Shown: positions 6,896 to 17,342 of the stretch, in pieces
Position numbering within the stretch: the stretch's first letter is position 1
Layout of the letters: every line of letters starts with the position of its first letter
DNA from: Blautia glucerasea
GTDB lineage: Bacteria > Bacillota > Clostridia > Lachnospirales > Lachnospiraceae
Direction of reading: 5' to 3'
Assembly (NCBI RefSeq): GCF_020537505.1
Contig: NZ_JAJBMO010000008.1
Location: 1-64,000, forward strand
Length of the DNA stretch: 64,000 nt
Notes under the pieces: generated by a model
What the model saw: the letters and a program-made list of their open reading frames with translations, nothing else
What the model was told of the DNA's origin: nothing
Database searches by the model: none
Made by a program: the position numbers and the translations under genes

Positions 6896-8728
6896 TTATC
6901 CATTATATTTCTGCAAAAGTTTTTCCAGTTCTTCCGAAATCTTTTTCGCATCCTCATACTTGCCGGCCTGAAGTGCGAAAGCTATTCGATTCTCCAGTTC
7001 TTTTTTCTTCTGCTCATATTCCAGATAATCCTTATCAAAATGATCGGCGTAAATCATCTTTCGGAATTTTCGCATACTTACCCTGCGAAGACCCTTATCC
7101 TCTGTGAGAAGCACATAATCCATGCAGTTGGCTACGGTATAAAAATCATGGGAAACCATTAGCACTGTTCCATTATATTTCTCTATTGCCTGCTCCAATG
7201 CCAGCTGGGAATATGTGTCCAGATGACTGGTTGGCTCATCCAGAAGCAGCAGGTCTGCACCTGCTCTGGAAATCTTTGCAAGCTGAAGAAGATTCTTTTC
7301 TCCACCGGAAAGGTCACGCACTAGACTGTAGACCAGTTCTTCCTCAAAACCATAGGTTTTCAAATAAGCTGTCACCTGGTCATCGGTATCAAAGCCTGCA
7401 TCCTCAAAATTCTTAAGAACAGTGTCCTTCTCATCAAATACCTCTCCATGCATCTGGGAAAGGTATGCCATCTTAACATTTTCGCTAAGACAAATTGCCG
7501 GGGATTCTTCTTTGATAATATCACGAAGAAGGGTCGTCTTTCCAGTGCCGTTTGGACCCACAATTGCAACCTTATCTCCCGCCCGAAGAGCAAAGGAAAC
7601 ATGTTCCATAATCTCACGTTCAAAGGTCACATTATAATCTTCTACACTTAACACTATCTTCTCAGCTTCATTTTCCGCATTCGTATCTCCCGGACTGGAC
7701 TTTCTTTCACTTACCAAAGATTCTTCCGTGTTTTCACCGGAAAATCCCCCATTTAAAGCCTCAGCTGCGTGAAATACAATCTCTGGCTGCTTAATATCCA
7801 CAAATGGAGATTTTGTCCTTCTCGCTTCCAGACGTTCCAAAAGGGAAACCCGCGCATGCAGACTTCTCCCCCTTGTAGCACTGTCAATGGCAGTAGCGCT
7901 GTTTCGAAGACGCTCCACAATCTTGCGGTTACGCTCGATTTCCTCCATATCCGCCGCAGCCAGCTCCTGCTGCTCAATCTTCATCTGCAAAAGGGCAAAA
8001 TTGTAGTCCACATAATTGCCGTCAAACTCCTGCATCTCTGTATTTTCCAAATGAAGGATCTTGTTGAAGCAATGATTCAGAAGATAACGGTTGTGGGTGA
8101 TCACAAGCAAGGTTCCCTTATGGGAATTAATCAGATTCCGAAGTGCATTTAAATGCTGAAAATCCAGGAACACATCCGGCTCATCCATAATAATAAATTT
8201 CGGACTGATCATCATCTCCCGGATTGCCTGCACCAGCTTGAACTCTCCGCCGCTTAAATTGGTAAGAAGCTGGTCTTCATACCCTGCCAGCCCCGCCAGC
8301 TTCAGCTGTTTGCGGATATTACTTTCATAAAAATCACCATCAATGGCATTAAACTCATCCAAAGTCTGCTGATATTCCTCCATCAGCTCTTCCAGATGAT
8401 CCGTAGTGGCCATATCTTCACAAATCTGGTTGATCTTATTCTGCAATCTCACAAATTCTTCACTGATATAGTCAAATACAGTAACCTCTTTTTCCTCATC
8501 AATGGTGTAAAACTGACTGACATACCCGATTCTTCCAGGCACATCGATGATCAGCTTTCCATCGTATAAATAATCATCCGGGTGAAGGATCATGTTCACC
8601 AATGTACTCTTACCGGTTCCATTTGTGCCGATAAAAGCACAATGCACATCATCTTCCAGGGTAAATGAAATTTTATTATATAACTCTTTATGAGGAAAAG
8701 AGTAAGATAAATTCTCTGCTTTAATCAT
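6896..8728 (-). CDS. ABC-F family ATPase
   Basis: A soluble protein of 610 residues with two ATP-binding cassettes and no membrane segments. The first has Walker A GTNGTGKST, signature LSGGEFKLVQ and Walker B FIIMDEPDVFLD; the second has GPNGTGKTT, LSGGEKNLLQ and LLLLDEPTSHLD. H-loops VITHN and MVSHD are present. Proteins of this family bind the ribosome E site and either act in translation or protect from antibiotics. The long charged linker near residues 325-360 (after the P-site tip region) and a C-terminal helical extension do not tell which. Start follows AGAGGAG. It could be a resistance factor but no specific class is recognised. Confidence 0.85.
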   Translation of the reverse strand: MIKAENLSYSFPHKELYNKISFTLEDDVHCAFIGTNGTGKSTLVNMILHPDDYLYDGKLIIDVPGRIGYVSQFYTIDEEKEVTVFDYISEEFVRLQNKINQICEDMATTDHLEELMEEYQQTLDEFNAIDGDFYESNIRKQLKLAGLAGYEDQLLTNLSGGEFKLVQAIREMMISPKFIIMDEPDVFLDFQHLNALRNLINSHKGTLLVITHNRYLLNHCFNKILHLENTEMQEFDGNYVDYNFALLQMKIEQQELAAADMEEIERNRKIVERLRNSATAIDSATRGRSLHARVSLLERLEARRTKSPFVDIKQPEIVFHAAEALNGGFSGENTEESLVSERKSSPGDTNAENEAEKIVLSVEDYNVTFEREIMEHVSFALRAGDKVAIVGPNGTGKTTLLRDIIKEESPAICLSENVKMAYLSQMHGEVFDEKDTVLKNFEDAGFDTDDQVTAYLKTYGFEEELVYSLVRDLSGGEKNLLQLAKISRAGADLLLLDEPTSHLDTYSQLALEQAIEKYNGTVLMVSHDFYTVANCMDYVLLTEDKGLRRVSMRKFRKMIYADHFDKDYLEYEQKKKELENRIAFALQAGKYEDAKKISEELEKLLQKYNG

Positions 8729-8840
8729 AAGTACTCCTCTATGTGATTCCGTTATTTAAAAAATCGGTAACATTCATTGTACTGTTCAGTACCCTCACAG
8801 CTACACACTTCGTAAAATACCACCTTCTGAATAGTTCCTT

Positions 8841-9479
8841 TTATTTTAATTTCGGCAGATTCCACCTGTAATGCGCAGCCATATACCGCATCAGGATCAC
8901 CGCTGCAGATCCGGAGATAAGGGATGCCACCACTCCAAACCAGCGGTATGCATACACGCACATAATAGCTCCTACAATAGAAGCACACGCATAAATATGC
9001 TTTACAAAAATATAAGGCGGCACCTCAGCCATCATATCACGGAGTAATCCTCCGCCAACGCCGGTGATGGTTCCCACAAATACTAACAGGAAGGTATTGT
9101 CTGCAAAGCCCTGGCGGATTCCTGTATTCACGCCAACTACCGTAAAAATCCCAAGTCCCACAGAGTCCATCACCAGCATCACCTTATCATAAGTAACATT
9201 TTCTTCCAACAATTCCCTTTTAAAATAAAGAAGAAAAAATACAAGCACGGAAGTGAGCACTGCTACAGCCGCATACACCGGTTTCTGAAAAACGCCTGGG
9301 GGAATGATTCCAAGCGTCACATCACGGATCATCCCACCGCCAACAGCCGTAATCACACCCAGCACCGAAACTCCGAAAATATCCATCTTCTGCTCCGATC
9401 CCACCAAAGCACCTGACGCCGCAAACGCAATGGTTCCGATCATTTCCAGAATAAATGTGATTGTTTCCTGATAACCCAT
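8841..9479 (-). CDS. TRIC-type cation channel family membrane protein (UPF0126/YicG-like)
   Basis: A 212-residue protein with about seven hydrophobic helices and two internally similar halves. Each half carries a glycine-rich signature, AVGGGMIRDVTLG and GVGGGLLRDMMAE, typical of bacterial TRIC/UPF0126 proteins, which are homologues of trimeric intracellular potassium channels. The acidic or basic residues after the glycines (RD) are in place. It stands alone between the ABC-F gene and the end of the sugar transport operon. The physiological ion is not evident. Confidence 0.85.
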   Translation of the reverse strand: MGYQETITFILEMIGTIAFAASGALVGSEQKMDIFGVSVLGVITAVGGGMIRDVTLGIIPPGVFQKPVYAAVAVLTSVLVFFLLYFKRELLEENVTYDKVMLVMDSVGLGIFTVVGVNTGIRQGFADNTFLLVFVGTITGVGGGLLRDMMAEVPPYIFVKHIYACASIVGAIMCVYAYRWFGVVASLISGSAAVILMRYMAAHYRWNLPKLK

Positions 9480-9779
9480 AAAATAATAACCTCGTCCAAT
9501 TTATCCTATGCCATTTCCAATACAAAGTTTGCGCAGCAAACGCTGCTTCTTACCCTTGTCACAGAAAGATTTACCTTTTTGCGTGGCAAATGACACCAAA
9601 TCAGTATAACATATAATTCTTAGTTTGCCACCTGAAAATACCAAAAATCTCAACAAATTTCAGCACCACTAAATTATTTTTCGAAAAAGAGCTAAAAATA
9701 TGACCGGAAGATTTTTCCCCCGGCCATACTCTCATTTTTTATAATATTTTTCTTAGTCAAATAATTCCATACACGCCCA
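9480..9779. other. 300-base intergenic region with operon terminator
   Basis: It holds the presumed promoter region of the TRIC-type gene and, at 9697-9730, a terminator for the sugar ABC operon: minus-strand arms TATGGCCGG and CCGGTCATA followed by T5. A small palindrome GTTTGCGCAGCAAAC lies at 9527-9541. No coding signal is seen. Confidence 0.6.
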
Positions 9780-10652
9780 TCAGCCCTTCACACCACCAAG
9801 TGCAACACCTGCCACAATATACTTGGAAAGTACCAGGTATACAACAACCAGAGGAATAATGGTAACAAACAGTCCTACATAAACTACACCATAGTCAGTA
9901 CGGAACTGATTAGAGCTCAGCAGCTGTACAAACATAGGAAGTGTTTTCTTGGAATCTGTTGTCAGCAAAATGGTAGGTGTAAACAGGTTGTTCCACTGTG
10001 CGATAAACTGGAAGATCGCCTGTGTGGCAACTGCCGGTTTCATAATTGGAAGGATAATTTTGTTAAAGGTATTCCACTCTCTGGAACCGTCGATTCTGGC
10101 TGCCTCGATCATCTCCAGAGAAAGTGTACTTTCCATATACTGTTTCATAAAGAAAACAACGGTCGGAGCTGCAATGGTAGGAATGATCAGCGGAACGTAT
10201 GTATCGATCAGCTTCAGATCCAGCATGAAACGGTAGAAACCGATGATGGAAATCTGACTTGGCACCATCATAACTGCCATAATAAATGCCCATGCAAATT
10301 TTTTGAATTTGAAATCATATACATGGATACCATAAGCTGTCAGAGATGAAAAGTAAACTGACAGGAAGGTTCCAGGGATTGTAATGGTTGCAGAGTTAAT
10401 GATCGCTTTCTGCAAAGTGATCTGCATACCGTTCTGCTTGATCATCAGGTTTTTCCAGTTCTCGATCAGGTGTGTGGACGGAATCAGGGAAACACCAGCC
10501 TTGATAGACTCAGAATCTCTTGTTGCGTTCATAACCAGAAGAACAAATGGCAAAAGTGCAATGATACAGAATAAAATACAAATAATGGTACGGAAGACTT
10601 TCTGATGCAGCATATTCTTGCTGTAGCTGTCTGCTGTTGCGGCTTTACTCAT
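9780..10652 (-). CDS. Sugar ABC transporter permease, MalG-like
   Basis: A 290-residue inner-membrane protein with six hydrophobic segments. The cytoplasmic loop EAARIDGSREWNTFNKIILPIMKP is the EAA motif that contacts the ATPase. It overlaps the stop of the upstream permease by four bases (ATGA), so the two are translationally coupled. No ATPase gene lies in the operon; as in many Gram-positive CUT1 systems a shared MsiK-type ATPase elsewhere would be needed. The neighbouring cellobiose phosphorylase suggests a cello-oligosaccharide substrate (inference). Confidence 0.92.
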   Translation of the reverse strand: MSKAATADSYSKNMLHQKVFRTIICILFCIIALLPFVLLVMNATRDSESIKAGVSLIPSTHLIENWKNLMIKQNGMQITLQKAIINSATITIPGTFLSVYFSSLTAYGIHVYDFKFKKFAWAFIMAVMMVPSQISIIGFYRFMLDLKLIDTYVPLIIPTIAAPTVVFFMKQYMESTLSLEMIEAARIDGSREWNTFNKIILPIMKPAVATQAIFQFIAQWNNLFTPTILLTTDSKKTLPMFVQLLSSNQFRTDYGVVYVGLFVTIIPLVVVYLVLSKYIVAGVALGGVKG

Positions 10653-11629
10653 GATCTTCCACCTGCCTTTCTACGCTGTTTCTGCTCTTTTTTCATACGT
10701 CTGTCTTCGCTGTCGCTCATAGTTGCGAACAGGATCAGACTGACAACCAACGTAATAATAAACAGTACTACGGAAACGGCTGCTGCCTTTCCAACATCAC
10801 TGTTATACAGACGCATAATATACATGGCCATTGTGGTTGTCTTATCATCTGGCAGACCTACAAGTCCGGTCTCCGGAACGTTGAACAGTGCCGGGATATC
10901 ATACATCTGAAGACCACCGATTGCGGAGGTAACCAGTGTGTACAGCATAATTGGTTTCAAAAGAGGTAAGGTAATGTAACGGAATTTTTTCCAGCCTGTT
11001 GCACCATCAATATCAGCAGCCTCGAAAAGTCCAGGGTCAATGCCAAGAACGCCTGAAATCAGAAGCAGGGTCGTATTACCAAACCACATCCACCACAGAA
11101 TTGTGGAAATCAGCCCACGGCTTCCTGCTACGCTGGACATAAAATCAAAGTTCTTGCCAAGAACGCCCCAGTCCTTCAAAGTCTGGGTGATTGGTCCGTA
11201 CTGGGAAAACAAAGATTTAAACAATACAGAAACAGAAGCTGCAGTGATAACACTTGGAAGATAAACGATAACCTTCATGGCTCCTGTTCCTTTTACCTTA
11301 ACCTTCTCATCCGTCAGCCATACAGCCAGAAGAAGGGAAACCAGAATCTGAGGAACAAAGTTGCAGCCCCACATGACAAGGGTATTTTTCAGATAGCTGA
11401 GTACATAACCTCTCTCCCCTGCAGCCATACCAAGGATATTTACAAAATTCTGGAGTCCTGCAAACTCCATGAATTCACGCCCGTTACGTTTGTAGTAGGA
11501 TAAGGTACTATAATAGAAAGTATTGATCAGCGGCCACAGCTGGAACACCAGATAAGTGATAAAAAACGGTGCAATAAAGAAGTAGCCATACCTTCCATAA
11601 TCGATCATTTTTTTCTTTTTCTTATTCAT
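10649..11629 (-). CDS. Sugar ABC transporter permease, MalF-like
   Basis: A 326-residue membrane protein beginning MNKKKKKMIDYGRYGYFF, with six predicted helices and the EAA loop EAADIDGATGWKKFRYITLPLLKP. The start at 11629 follows AGGAGG; the longer frame upstream crosses a repetitive, GC-rich spacer. It partners the MalG-like permease and the binding protein encoded before it. The C-terminus is strongly basic. Confidence 0.92.
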   Translation of the reverse strand: MNKKKKKMIDYGRYGYFFIAPFFITYLVFQLWPLINTFYYSTLSYYKRNGREFMEFAGLQNFVNILGMAAGERGYVLSYLKNTLVMWGCNFVPQILVSLLLAVWLTDEKVKVKGTGAMKVIVYLPSVITAASVSVLFKSLFSQYGPITQTLKDWGVLGKNFDFMSSVAGSRGLISTILWWMWFGNTTLLLISGVLGIDPGLFEAADIDGATGWKKFRYITLPLLKPIMLYTLVTSAIGGLQMYDIPALFNVPETGLVGLPDDKTTTMAMYIMRLYNSDVGKAAAVSVVLFIITLVVSLILFATMSDSEDRRMKKEQKQRRKAGGRS

Positions 11630-11782
11630 AACAGCCTCCTGTCTGAAGTTGCCTGCTTTTCCCAGGCAGAATGCCTGACACTGGCGGGAGTGCCTGCCCC
11701 TTCGGGCTTCTGCGCCATTCTCCTCTGCCACTGGCAGTCATTCTGCTTTTTATAGCAAAAGCAGCTGCTCGCTTATATAAGA

Positions 11783-11820
11783 ATGTGCTGCTCCTTCTTT
11801 TGGGAAGAAGCAGCACACTC
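11783..11820 (-). promoter_or_regulatory. Intercistronic hairpin between binding protein and permeases
   Basis: Arms GTGCTGCTtCTTCTT-like (11785-11818) form a strong stem with a short loop but no clear T-run on the minus strand. Such hairpins commonly stabilise the binding-protein part of the message or end most transcripts, giving more binding protein than permease. Confidence 0.6.
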
Positions 11821-11861
11821 ACTACTTACTTATGATTGACTCTGCAAACTCTTAAGCCACA

Positions 11862-13214
11862 TTATTCTGCGCTCAGGTAAGAGAATGTATCATGGATAGA
11901 TGCAGTCAGATCTGCAAGTGCAGTATCAAGGTCTTTTTCGCCTGTAGCATAAGCCTTGGTCTGAGTATCCATAAGGGAAAGGATCTGCTGGTCTTCTGCT
12001 GTTACCATAGAAGCGTCAAGTCCGTCTGCTAATGGAAGGAAGAACTCCATGAAGTTCTGTCCAGCGTCTGGATACAAATAGCCGTTTCCATCTGCGGATG
12101 TACCAGCCTCGATGATCTTGCTGACAGCTGCTGTATTGTTTACATAGTCAGAGTTCAGAGCGTTGATTGCAACCATTCCATCTTCATCACATGTGAAGAA
12201 CTTCATAATCTTAGCTGCAAGCTCGGTATCTGCACAATCTGTTGTAGCTGCAAGTCCTGTGCCGCCCCAATAGCATTTTGTCTGGGTAGGAACAAGGATT
12301 GTGTTGCCTTTCCAAGCATCACTTAAGCTCCAGTATACGAACCATGGGCATCCCATATAAGCAAGTGCTGCGTTAGAATCAACGCCATCACCACTCATGT
12401 TTGCACTCCAGTCAGCGCTCCACTGATCTGTGTTGAAGGTAAGATCTTCATCATAAAGAGTCTTAGCTGTTTCCATATATGTCTTGATGTTGTCATCAAT
12501 TGTAATCTTATCGTTCTCATCATAGAAGCCCTGAGTTCTGGAACCGGTCAGGCTACGTTTGATCTCATCATAGCCGGAGAACAGTTTGCATTTTCCGCCG
12601 GAAGCGTCATTCACTTCTTTTGCTGTAGCAACGATGGTATCCAGATCTTTGAATTTCTCAGCTAATGCTGCAGGATCTGTTGTTCCAAGATATTTCTCAG
12701 CCAGATCTGCACGAACTGCGTAGCATCCAGGAGTTGCCTGCCAGAACAGAGCTCTTACGTTTCCATCAACATCGGATCCAAGATCCAGATTGTACTGATA
12801 GCTGTTTGCATAGTCATCAGCTGTGATTCCAAGATCTGCAACACTCTGTACCCAGTCGCTGTTTACATATTTCTGAACATAGTCAACTTCCAGACCCATC
12901 ATGTCAGGATATAACTCATTTGAAGGATCATCAAGTACAGGATCCAGTTTGCTCTGATAATAATCAGATCCACCTGTGTTTACAAAAACGATTCTTTCGT
13001 AATCATCTGGATAAGCCTCTTTGAATGGTCCATCAAGGATCTTCTTGATATCATCGTTCCATCCCCATACTACAAAGGAATCATCTGCGGAAGCGTCACC
13101 GGTAACTTCGTTTTCCGGTGTTTCTGCATCTTCTGCCATAACCGGGACTGCACATAATGTCATTCCTGCCAGCATAGAAGCTGTTAATAATACGCTCACC
13201 ATTTTTTTCTTCAT
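11862..13214 (-). CDS. Extracellular sugar-binding protein of an ABC transporter
   Basis: A 450-residue secreted protein with signal peptide (MKKKMVSVLLTASMLAGMTL, cleavage probably after VMA). No lipobox cysteine is present at the expected place, which is unusual because Gram-positive binding proteins are normally lipid-anchored. An acidic low-complexity stretch follows, then a family 1 solute-binding fold (FVVWGWNDDIKKILDG; later ALFWQATPGCYAVRADL and ALAYMGCPWFVYW). It lies 41 bases after the LacI-type regulator and before the two permeases, with a very good AAAGGAGG site. Substrate is inferred to be cellobiose or longer cello-oligomers from context only. Confidence 0.88.
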   Translation of the reverse strand: MKKKMVSVLLTASMLAGMTLCAVPVMAEDAETPENEVTGDASADDSFVVWGWNDDIKKILDGPFKEAYPDDYERIVFVNTGGSDYYQSKLDPVLDDPSNELYPDMMGLEVDYVQKYVNSDWVQSVADLGITADDYANSYQYNLDLGSDVDGNVRALFWQATPGCYAVRADLAEKYLGTTDPAALAEKFKDLDTIVATAKEVNDASGGKCKLFSGYDEIKRSLTGSRTQGFYDENDKITIDDNIKTYMETAKTLYDEDLTFNTDQWSADWSANMSGDGVDSNAALAYMGCPWFVYWSLSDAWKGNTILVPTQTKCYWGGTGLAATTDCADTELAAKIMKFFTCDEDGMVAINALNSDYVNNTAAVSKIIEAGTSADGNGYLYPDAGQNFMEFFLPLADGLDASMVTAEDQQILSLMDTQTKAYATGEKDLDTALADLTASIHDTFSYLSAE

Positions 13215-13255
13215 GTTACTTCCTCCTTTAATTATATCTTTTATTTTTTTAATAA

Positions 13256-14284
13256 CTACTTGAAATTTTTTGATGGATACAAAGTTTTCACAGAAGCCCC
13301 TTTAAAAAGGGTTCCATCCACTGTGTATTTCTCAATAACTGTTGTCTTCGGGTGCTCAATCAGCTCAATCAGCCTTTCTGCTGCTATCCTTCCGATTGCC
13401 GCTGTGTCCTGACAAAGGGTTGTCAGCTTGGGTTCAAGAACCTGGGCGATATTAATTCCATCGTACCCGGCTACTGAAATATCTTCCGGTATCCGAAGTC
13501 CTCTTTCCCGTATCTCGTTTATCCCTCCCATCGCTGCATAATCGTCAGGATAGAGAATACAGGTTGGCGGATCTTTCAAATCCAAAAGTTCACCGGTTCT
13601 CTCACCTGCCAGATCAGCATCTCTGTAAAAAGACGGTTTTACATATTCATCCGGTTCTTCAACCCCCAGTCTTTGCAGGGTCCGGTAAAAGCTTCCAAGA
13701 CGATTCTTGGTAACCGATGTGTCATCTCCATGAATGTAAGCGATCTTGCGGTGTCCCTTCTTATATATATAGGTAATAAGTTCTTCCATTCCCTGGATGT
13801 TGTTGGATACTACCGATATCCTTCCATCACAGATATGATCGATGGTCACCACCGGAATGTCTGAAAGGAGAAGCTCCTGAACCTCTTCTGCGGTGAAATC
13901 CACACAGGCCATTACCACTCCGTCCACGCCCCGGTATCTGCAGTGCTCCAGGTAGGTCATCCTTTTACCGGAAACATTTCCGCTTGTAAAAGTAATGTCA
14001 TAGCCTTTCGCTTCTGCGGTGCTTTTGAAGCTTTCCAGTACTCTGTTGAAATAATCATGTGTGAGACCACTTCGGGCCTCGTCCACAAATAAAACTCCCA
14101 GATTAAAGGTTCGCTTCGTCTTCAAAGCTCTTGCCGATGAGTTGGGAAGATATCCCATCTCTGAAGCCGTTCTTAATATGTAGTTTTTTGTTTCTTCTCC
14201 GATATCGGAGTAACCATTTAATGCTTTACTGACAGTGGCGACTGAGACATTACATTGTTTTGCGATTTCTTTCATGGAAACCAT
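13256..14284 (-). CDS. LacI-family transcriptional regulator of the sugar operon
   Basis: A 342-residue repressor. The N-terminal helix-turn-helix reads MKEIAKQCNVSVATVSKALN with the hinge region near residues 48-60, followed by a periplasmic-binding-like sensor domain (GVVMACVDFTAEEV, GYDGINIAQVLEPKLTT). Start at 14284 follows GAGG; a start three codons later is also possible. It is the first gene of the transport operon and is divergent from cellobiose phosphorylase. LacI-type palindromes lie in the shared upstream region, so it probably controls both transcripts, with sugar as inducer. Confidence 0.92.
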   Translation of the reverse strand: MVSMKEIAKQCNVSVATVSKALNGYSDIGEETKNYILRTASEMGYLPNSSARALKTKRTFNLGVLFVDEARSGLTHDYFNRVLESFKSTAEAKGYDITFTSGNVSGKRMTYLEHCRYRGVDGVVMACVDFTAEEVQELLLSDIPVVTIDHICDGRISVVSNNIQGMEELITYIYKKGHRKIAYIHGDDTSVTKNRLGSFYRTLQRLGVEEPDEYVKPSFYRDADLAGERTGELLDLKDPPTCILYPDDYAAMGGINEIRERGLRIPEDISVAGYDGINIAQVLEPKLTTLCQDTAAIGRIAAERLIELIEHPKTTVIEKYTVDGTLFKGASVKTLYPSKNFK

Positions 14285-14850
14285 ATGCTTGCCTCACTCT
14301 TTCCTGTTTTTCTTTCCTGTCATCTCTAAATCGTTTTCGTAAGCTTATAGTACCCTCTAGTGCACAAAAAATCAAGTGGTTTCTGGAATTTTTTGTGCGT
14401 TTTCACGTCATTCTACCTATTGCACAATTTGGATATTTGCGTTTTTAACAATTTAATTGTGAATGAGAGTTCTTCCCGAAATATTTTCGCGAAAACTTTC
14501 GCGTTTTAAATCTCTGTTTTGTAATATATAATAGATTTAATTATTACTGTAATTTTTATGTTGCTTTTAATCAGTCTTTCTATTATACTAAGAGCAAATA
14601 TATACCATTATTCTTTACTTTTATTTCTTATTGCCTTTACTTATTCGTTTTCGTGTGTTAATTATCTCACAATTCAATCCAGTTGGCCTTTTCGAAACTA
14701 CATATTACATTTGCGGAACGTTACTACATATAAGAGCAGAGCTCCGTGCAGCTTCGAAAATTATTAATACCCCCTGATGTAAATCACGAATAGTAATCAA
14801 CCAATTAGAAAGAATTCAGCAAAAATAAAATTTATCAAAGGAGATCCACT
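14285..14850. promoter_or_regulatory. Divergent control region between LacI regulator and cellobiose phosphorylase
   Basis: This 566-base AT-rich stretch has no credible gene. It holds the palindromes described separately, a GCACAAAAAA / TTTTTTGTGC inverted repeat (14362-14400 area), a further half-site CGTTTTCG near 14333-14340, and a weak possible promoter (TTGGCC, 17 bases, TACATT) before cbp. Confidence 0.5.
14477..14503. promoter_or_regulatory. Two overlapping LacI-type operator palindromes
   Basis: CGAAATATTTTCG (14477-14489) and CGCGAAAACTTTCGCG (14488-14503) are palindromes with two- or three-base centres and share CG. The GAAA..TTTC form is typical of LacI/GalR sites. Their place between the regulator and cellobiose phosphorylase suggests joint repression. 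Confidence 0.65.
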
Positions 14851-17286
14851 ATGAATTTCGGACATTTTGATGACGCCAATAAAGAATATGTCATTACAAC
14901 ACCAGACACCCCGTTGCCATGGATCAACTACCTTGGCTCCCAGGATTTCTTCACACTGATTTCCAATACCTGCGGTGGCTACAGCTTCTATAAAGATGCA
15001 AAGCTGCTCCGTATCACCCGTTACCGCTACAATAACATCCCAGTAGATTCCAACGGAAAATACTACTATATCAAAGATGGAGATACCGTATGGAATCCAG
15101 GTGCAATGCCAACCCGCACTCCTCTTGACGTTTACGAATGCCGCCACGGACTTGGCTACAGCCGTTTCCACGGTGAGAAAAACGGGCTGGCAGCTGATCT
15201 TCTGGCATTTGTCCCAGTTGATACCGCCTGCGAGGTCAATAAGCTGACTCTCAAGAATACTTCCGATAAAGCGAAAAAAGTTTCGTTATTCTCTTATGTA
15301 GAGTTCTGTCTCTGGAATGCAGTAGATGACATGACCAACTACCAGCGAAACTTGAGTACCGGTGAAGTTGAGATCATCGGCAGTACCATTTACCATAAGA
15401 CCGAATACCGTGAGCGTCGTAACCACTACAGCTTCTTTACCGTAAATACTCCTGTAAATGGTTTCGATACCAGCCGAGATGAGTTCTTAGGACTAGGCAG
15501 AGGCAACAATGCTCCGATCGTTGTAGAGGAAGGCAAGAGCCACAATTCTGTTGCAAGCGGATGGTATCCTATTGCCAGCCAGCAGATCAATATTTCCCTG
15601 GCACCTGGCGAAGAGAAAGAATACGTTTTCCTTCTTGGCTATTGCGAAAACCCGAAAGATGACAAATGGGAAGCTTTAAACGTAATCAAAAAAGCTCCGG
15701 CTAAGAAGATCATGGAGAAATTTGCAACTTCCGAACAGGTAAATGCAGCATTTGCTACCTTAAATGCTTACTGGAATGATCTTCTCTCCCGCTATCATGT
15801 AGAGAGCCAGGATCCACATGTAAACCGTATGGCAAACATCTGGAACCAGTACCAGTGTATGGTAACCTTTAACATGTCCCGTTCTGCTTCTTACTATGAA
15901 TCTGGAACAGGCCGTGGAATGGGCTTCCGTGATTCCTGCCAGGATCTTCTTGGATTTGTACATCTGATTCCAGAGCGTGCAAGAGAGAGAATCCTTGACA
16001 TTGCAGCTACCCAGTTTGAAGACGGAAGTGCTTACCATCAGTACCAGCCTCTTACCAAACAGGGCAACCTGGATATCGGAAGCGGATTTAACGATGACCC
16101 GCTGTGGCTGATCGCAGCTGCAGCTGCTTACTTAAAAGAGACTGGAGATTACTCCATTCTAAATGAGATGGTTGCTTTTGACTGCCATATGGAAAAAGCG
16201 GCTCCTTTGTTTGAGCACCTTCGCCGTTCCTTCGAATACAGCCGTACCCATCTTGGACCGCACAAGCTTCCGCTGATCGGCCGTGCTGACTGGAATGACT
16301 GTCTGAACCTGAACTGCTTCTCCAATGAGCCTGGTGAGTCTTTCCAGACCACAGGACCATCTGAGGGACCAGTTGCAGAGTCTGTCTTTATTGCAGGTAT
16401 GTATGTAAAATATGGCAATGAGTTTGCAGAGATCTGCAGACGTGTTGGTAAAGAAGAAGACGCAGCGATTGCGCAGAAAGCTGTTGATGAAATGTATCAG
16501 GCTGTTCTTGATGCCGGCTGGGATGGCGAGTGGTTCCTTCGTGCTTATGATGCCACTTCCCAGAAGGTTGGTTCCCACGAGTGTGAAGAGGGACAAATTT
16601 TCATTGAGCCCCAGGGCTTCTGTATTATCGCTGGAATCGGCGTGAAGGAAGGTCTTGCTAAGAAGGCTCTGGATTCTGTTAAGAAGCGTCTGGATACCAA
16701 GTACGGCATTATGCTTCACCAGCCGGCTTATACCAGATATTACCTGAATCTTGGTGAGATTTCTTCTTACCCACCAGGATACAAGGAAAATGCCGGAATC
16801 TTCTGCCATAACAATCCATGGATTTCCATTGCGGAAACTGTGATCGGACGTGGAAACCGCGCATTTGAGATTTATAAGAAGACTTGCCCATCTTATATTG
16901 AGAACATCAGCGAGATCCATCGTACAGAGCCTTATGTTTACTCTCAGATGATTGCTGGACGTGACGCAGCCCGCCATGGCGAGGCGAAGAACAGCTGGCT
17001 GACTGGAACTGCTGCATGGACTTTCGTAAACCTTTCCCAGGCGATCCTGGGTGTACAGCCATCCTACGATGGACTTTCTATTGATCCATGTATCCCGGAA
17101 GGCTTCGGTGACTTCACTCTCATCCGCCGCTTCCGCGGTGCTACCTACTACTTCGACGTTAAGAACCCGAACAATGTGGAAAAGGGAGTTGCTTATCTGG
17201 AAGTAGATGGCAAACATGTGGATGGAAATGTGGTACCTGTAGAGGACGGAAAAGCCGAGTATCATGTGACCGTGCATATGGCATAA
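14851..17286 (+). CDS. cbpA: Cellobiose phosphorylase (GH94)
   Basis: Splits cellobiose with phosphate into glucose 1-phosphate and glucose in the cytosol, saving one ATP. The protein is 811 residues, the usual length. The N-terminal beta-sandwich is followed by an alpha/alpha barrel. [14 protein letters not shown] places the catalytic general acid at Asp483 (the D of WND); [11 protein letters not shown] (Asp361 region) matches the glucose-binding segment; [15 protein letters not shown] and the phosphate-site region near HNNPW are also kept. There is no signal peptide. A clean AAAGGAG site precedes the start. It pairs with the divergent ABC operon for uptake and phosphorolysis of cellobiose. 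Confidence 0.95.
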   Translation: MNFGHFDDANKEYVITTPDTPLPWINYLGSQDFFTLISNTCGGYSFYKDAKLLRITRYRYNNIPVDSNGKYYYIKDGDTVWNPGAMPTRTPLDVYECRHGLGYSRFHGEKNGLAADLLAFVPVDTACEVNKLTLKNTSDKAKKVSLFSYVEFCLWNAVDDMTNYQRNLSTGEVEIIGSTIYHKTEYRERRNHYSFFTVNTPVNGFDTSRDEFLGLGRGNNAPIVVEEGKSHNSVASGWYPIASQQINISLAPGEEKEYVFLLGYCENPKDDKWEALNVIKKAPAKKIMEKFATSEQVNAAFATLNAYWNDLLSRYHVESQDPHVNRMANIWNQYQCMVTFNMSRSASYYESGTGRGMGFRDSCQDLLGFVHLIPERARERILDIAATQFEDGSAYHQYQPLTKQGNLDIGSGFNDDPLWLIAAAAAYLKETGDYSILNEMVAFDCHMEKAAPLFEHLRRSFEYSRTHLGPHKLPLIGRADWNDCLNLNCFSNEPGESFQTTGPSEGPVAESVFIAGMYVKYGNEFAEICRRVGKEEDAAIAQKAVDEMYQAVLDAGWDGEWFLRAYDATSQKVGSHECEEGQIFIEPQGFCIIAGIGVKEGLAKKALDSVKKRLDTKYGIMLHQPAYTRYYLNLGEISSYPPGYKENAGIFCHNNPWISIAETVIGRGNRAFEIYKKTCPSYIENISEIHRTEPYVYSQMIAGRDAARHGEAKNSWLTGTAAWTFVNLSQAILGVQPSYDGLSIDPCIPEGFGDFTLIRRFRGATYYFDVKNPNNVEKGVAYLEVDGKHVDGNVVPVEDGKAEYHVTVHMA

Positions 17287-17308
17287 GAATTAAACACCAT
17301 TGATTTTT

Positions 17309-17342
17309 GCAGGGAATCCAAACGAAGGATTCCCTGTTTTGC
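17309..17342 (+). terminator. Terminator of cellobiose phosphorylase
   Basis: Perfect stem CAGGGAATCC / GGATTCCCTG with a seven-base loop followed by T4. It abuts the left end of the palindromic repeat element. Confidence 0.88.

Noticed and set aside
14558..14767. 69-codon frame in the divergent control region
   Set aside because: AT-driven composition, no ribosome binding site and no recognisable domain; it overlaps likely regulatory sequence.
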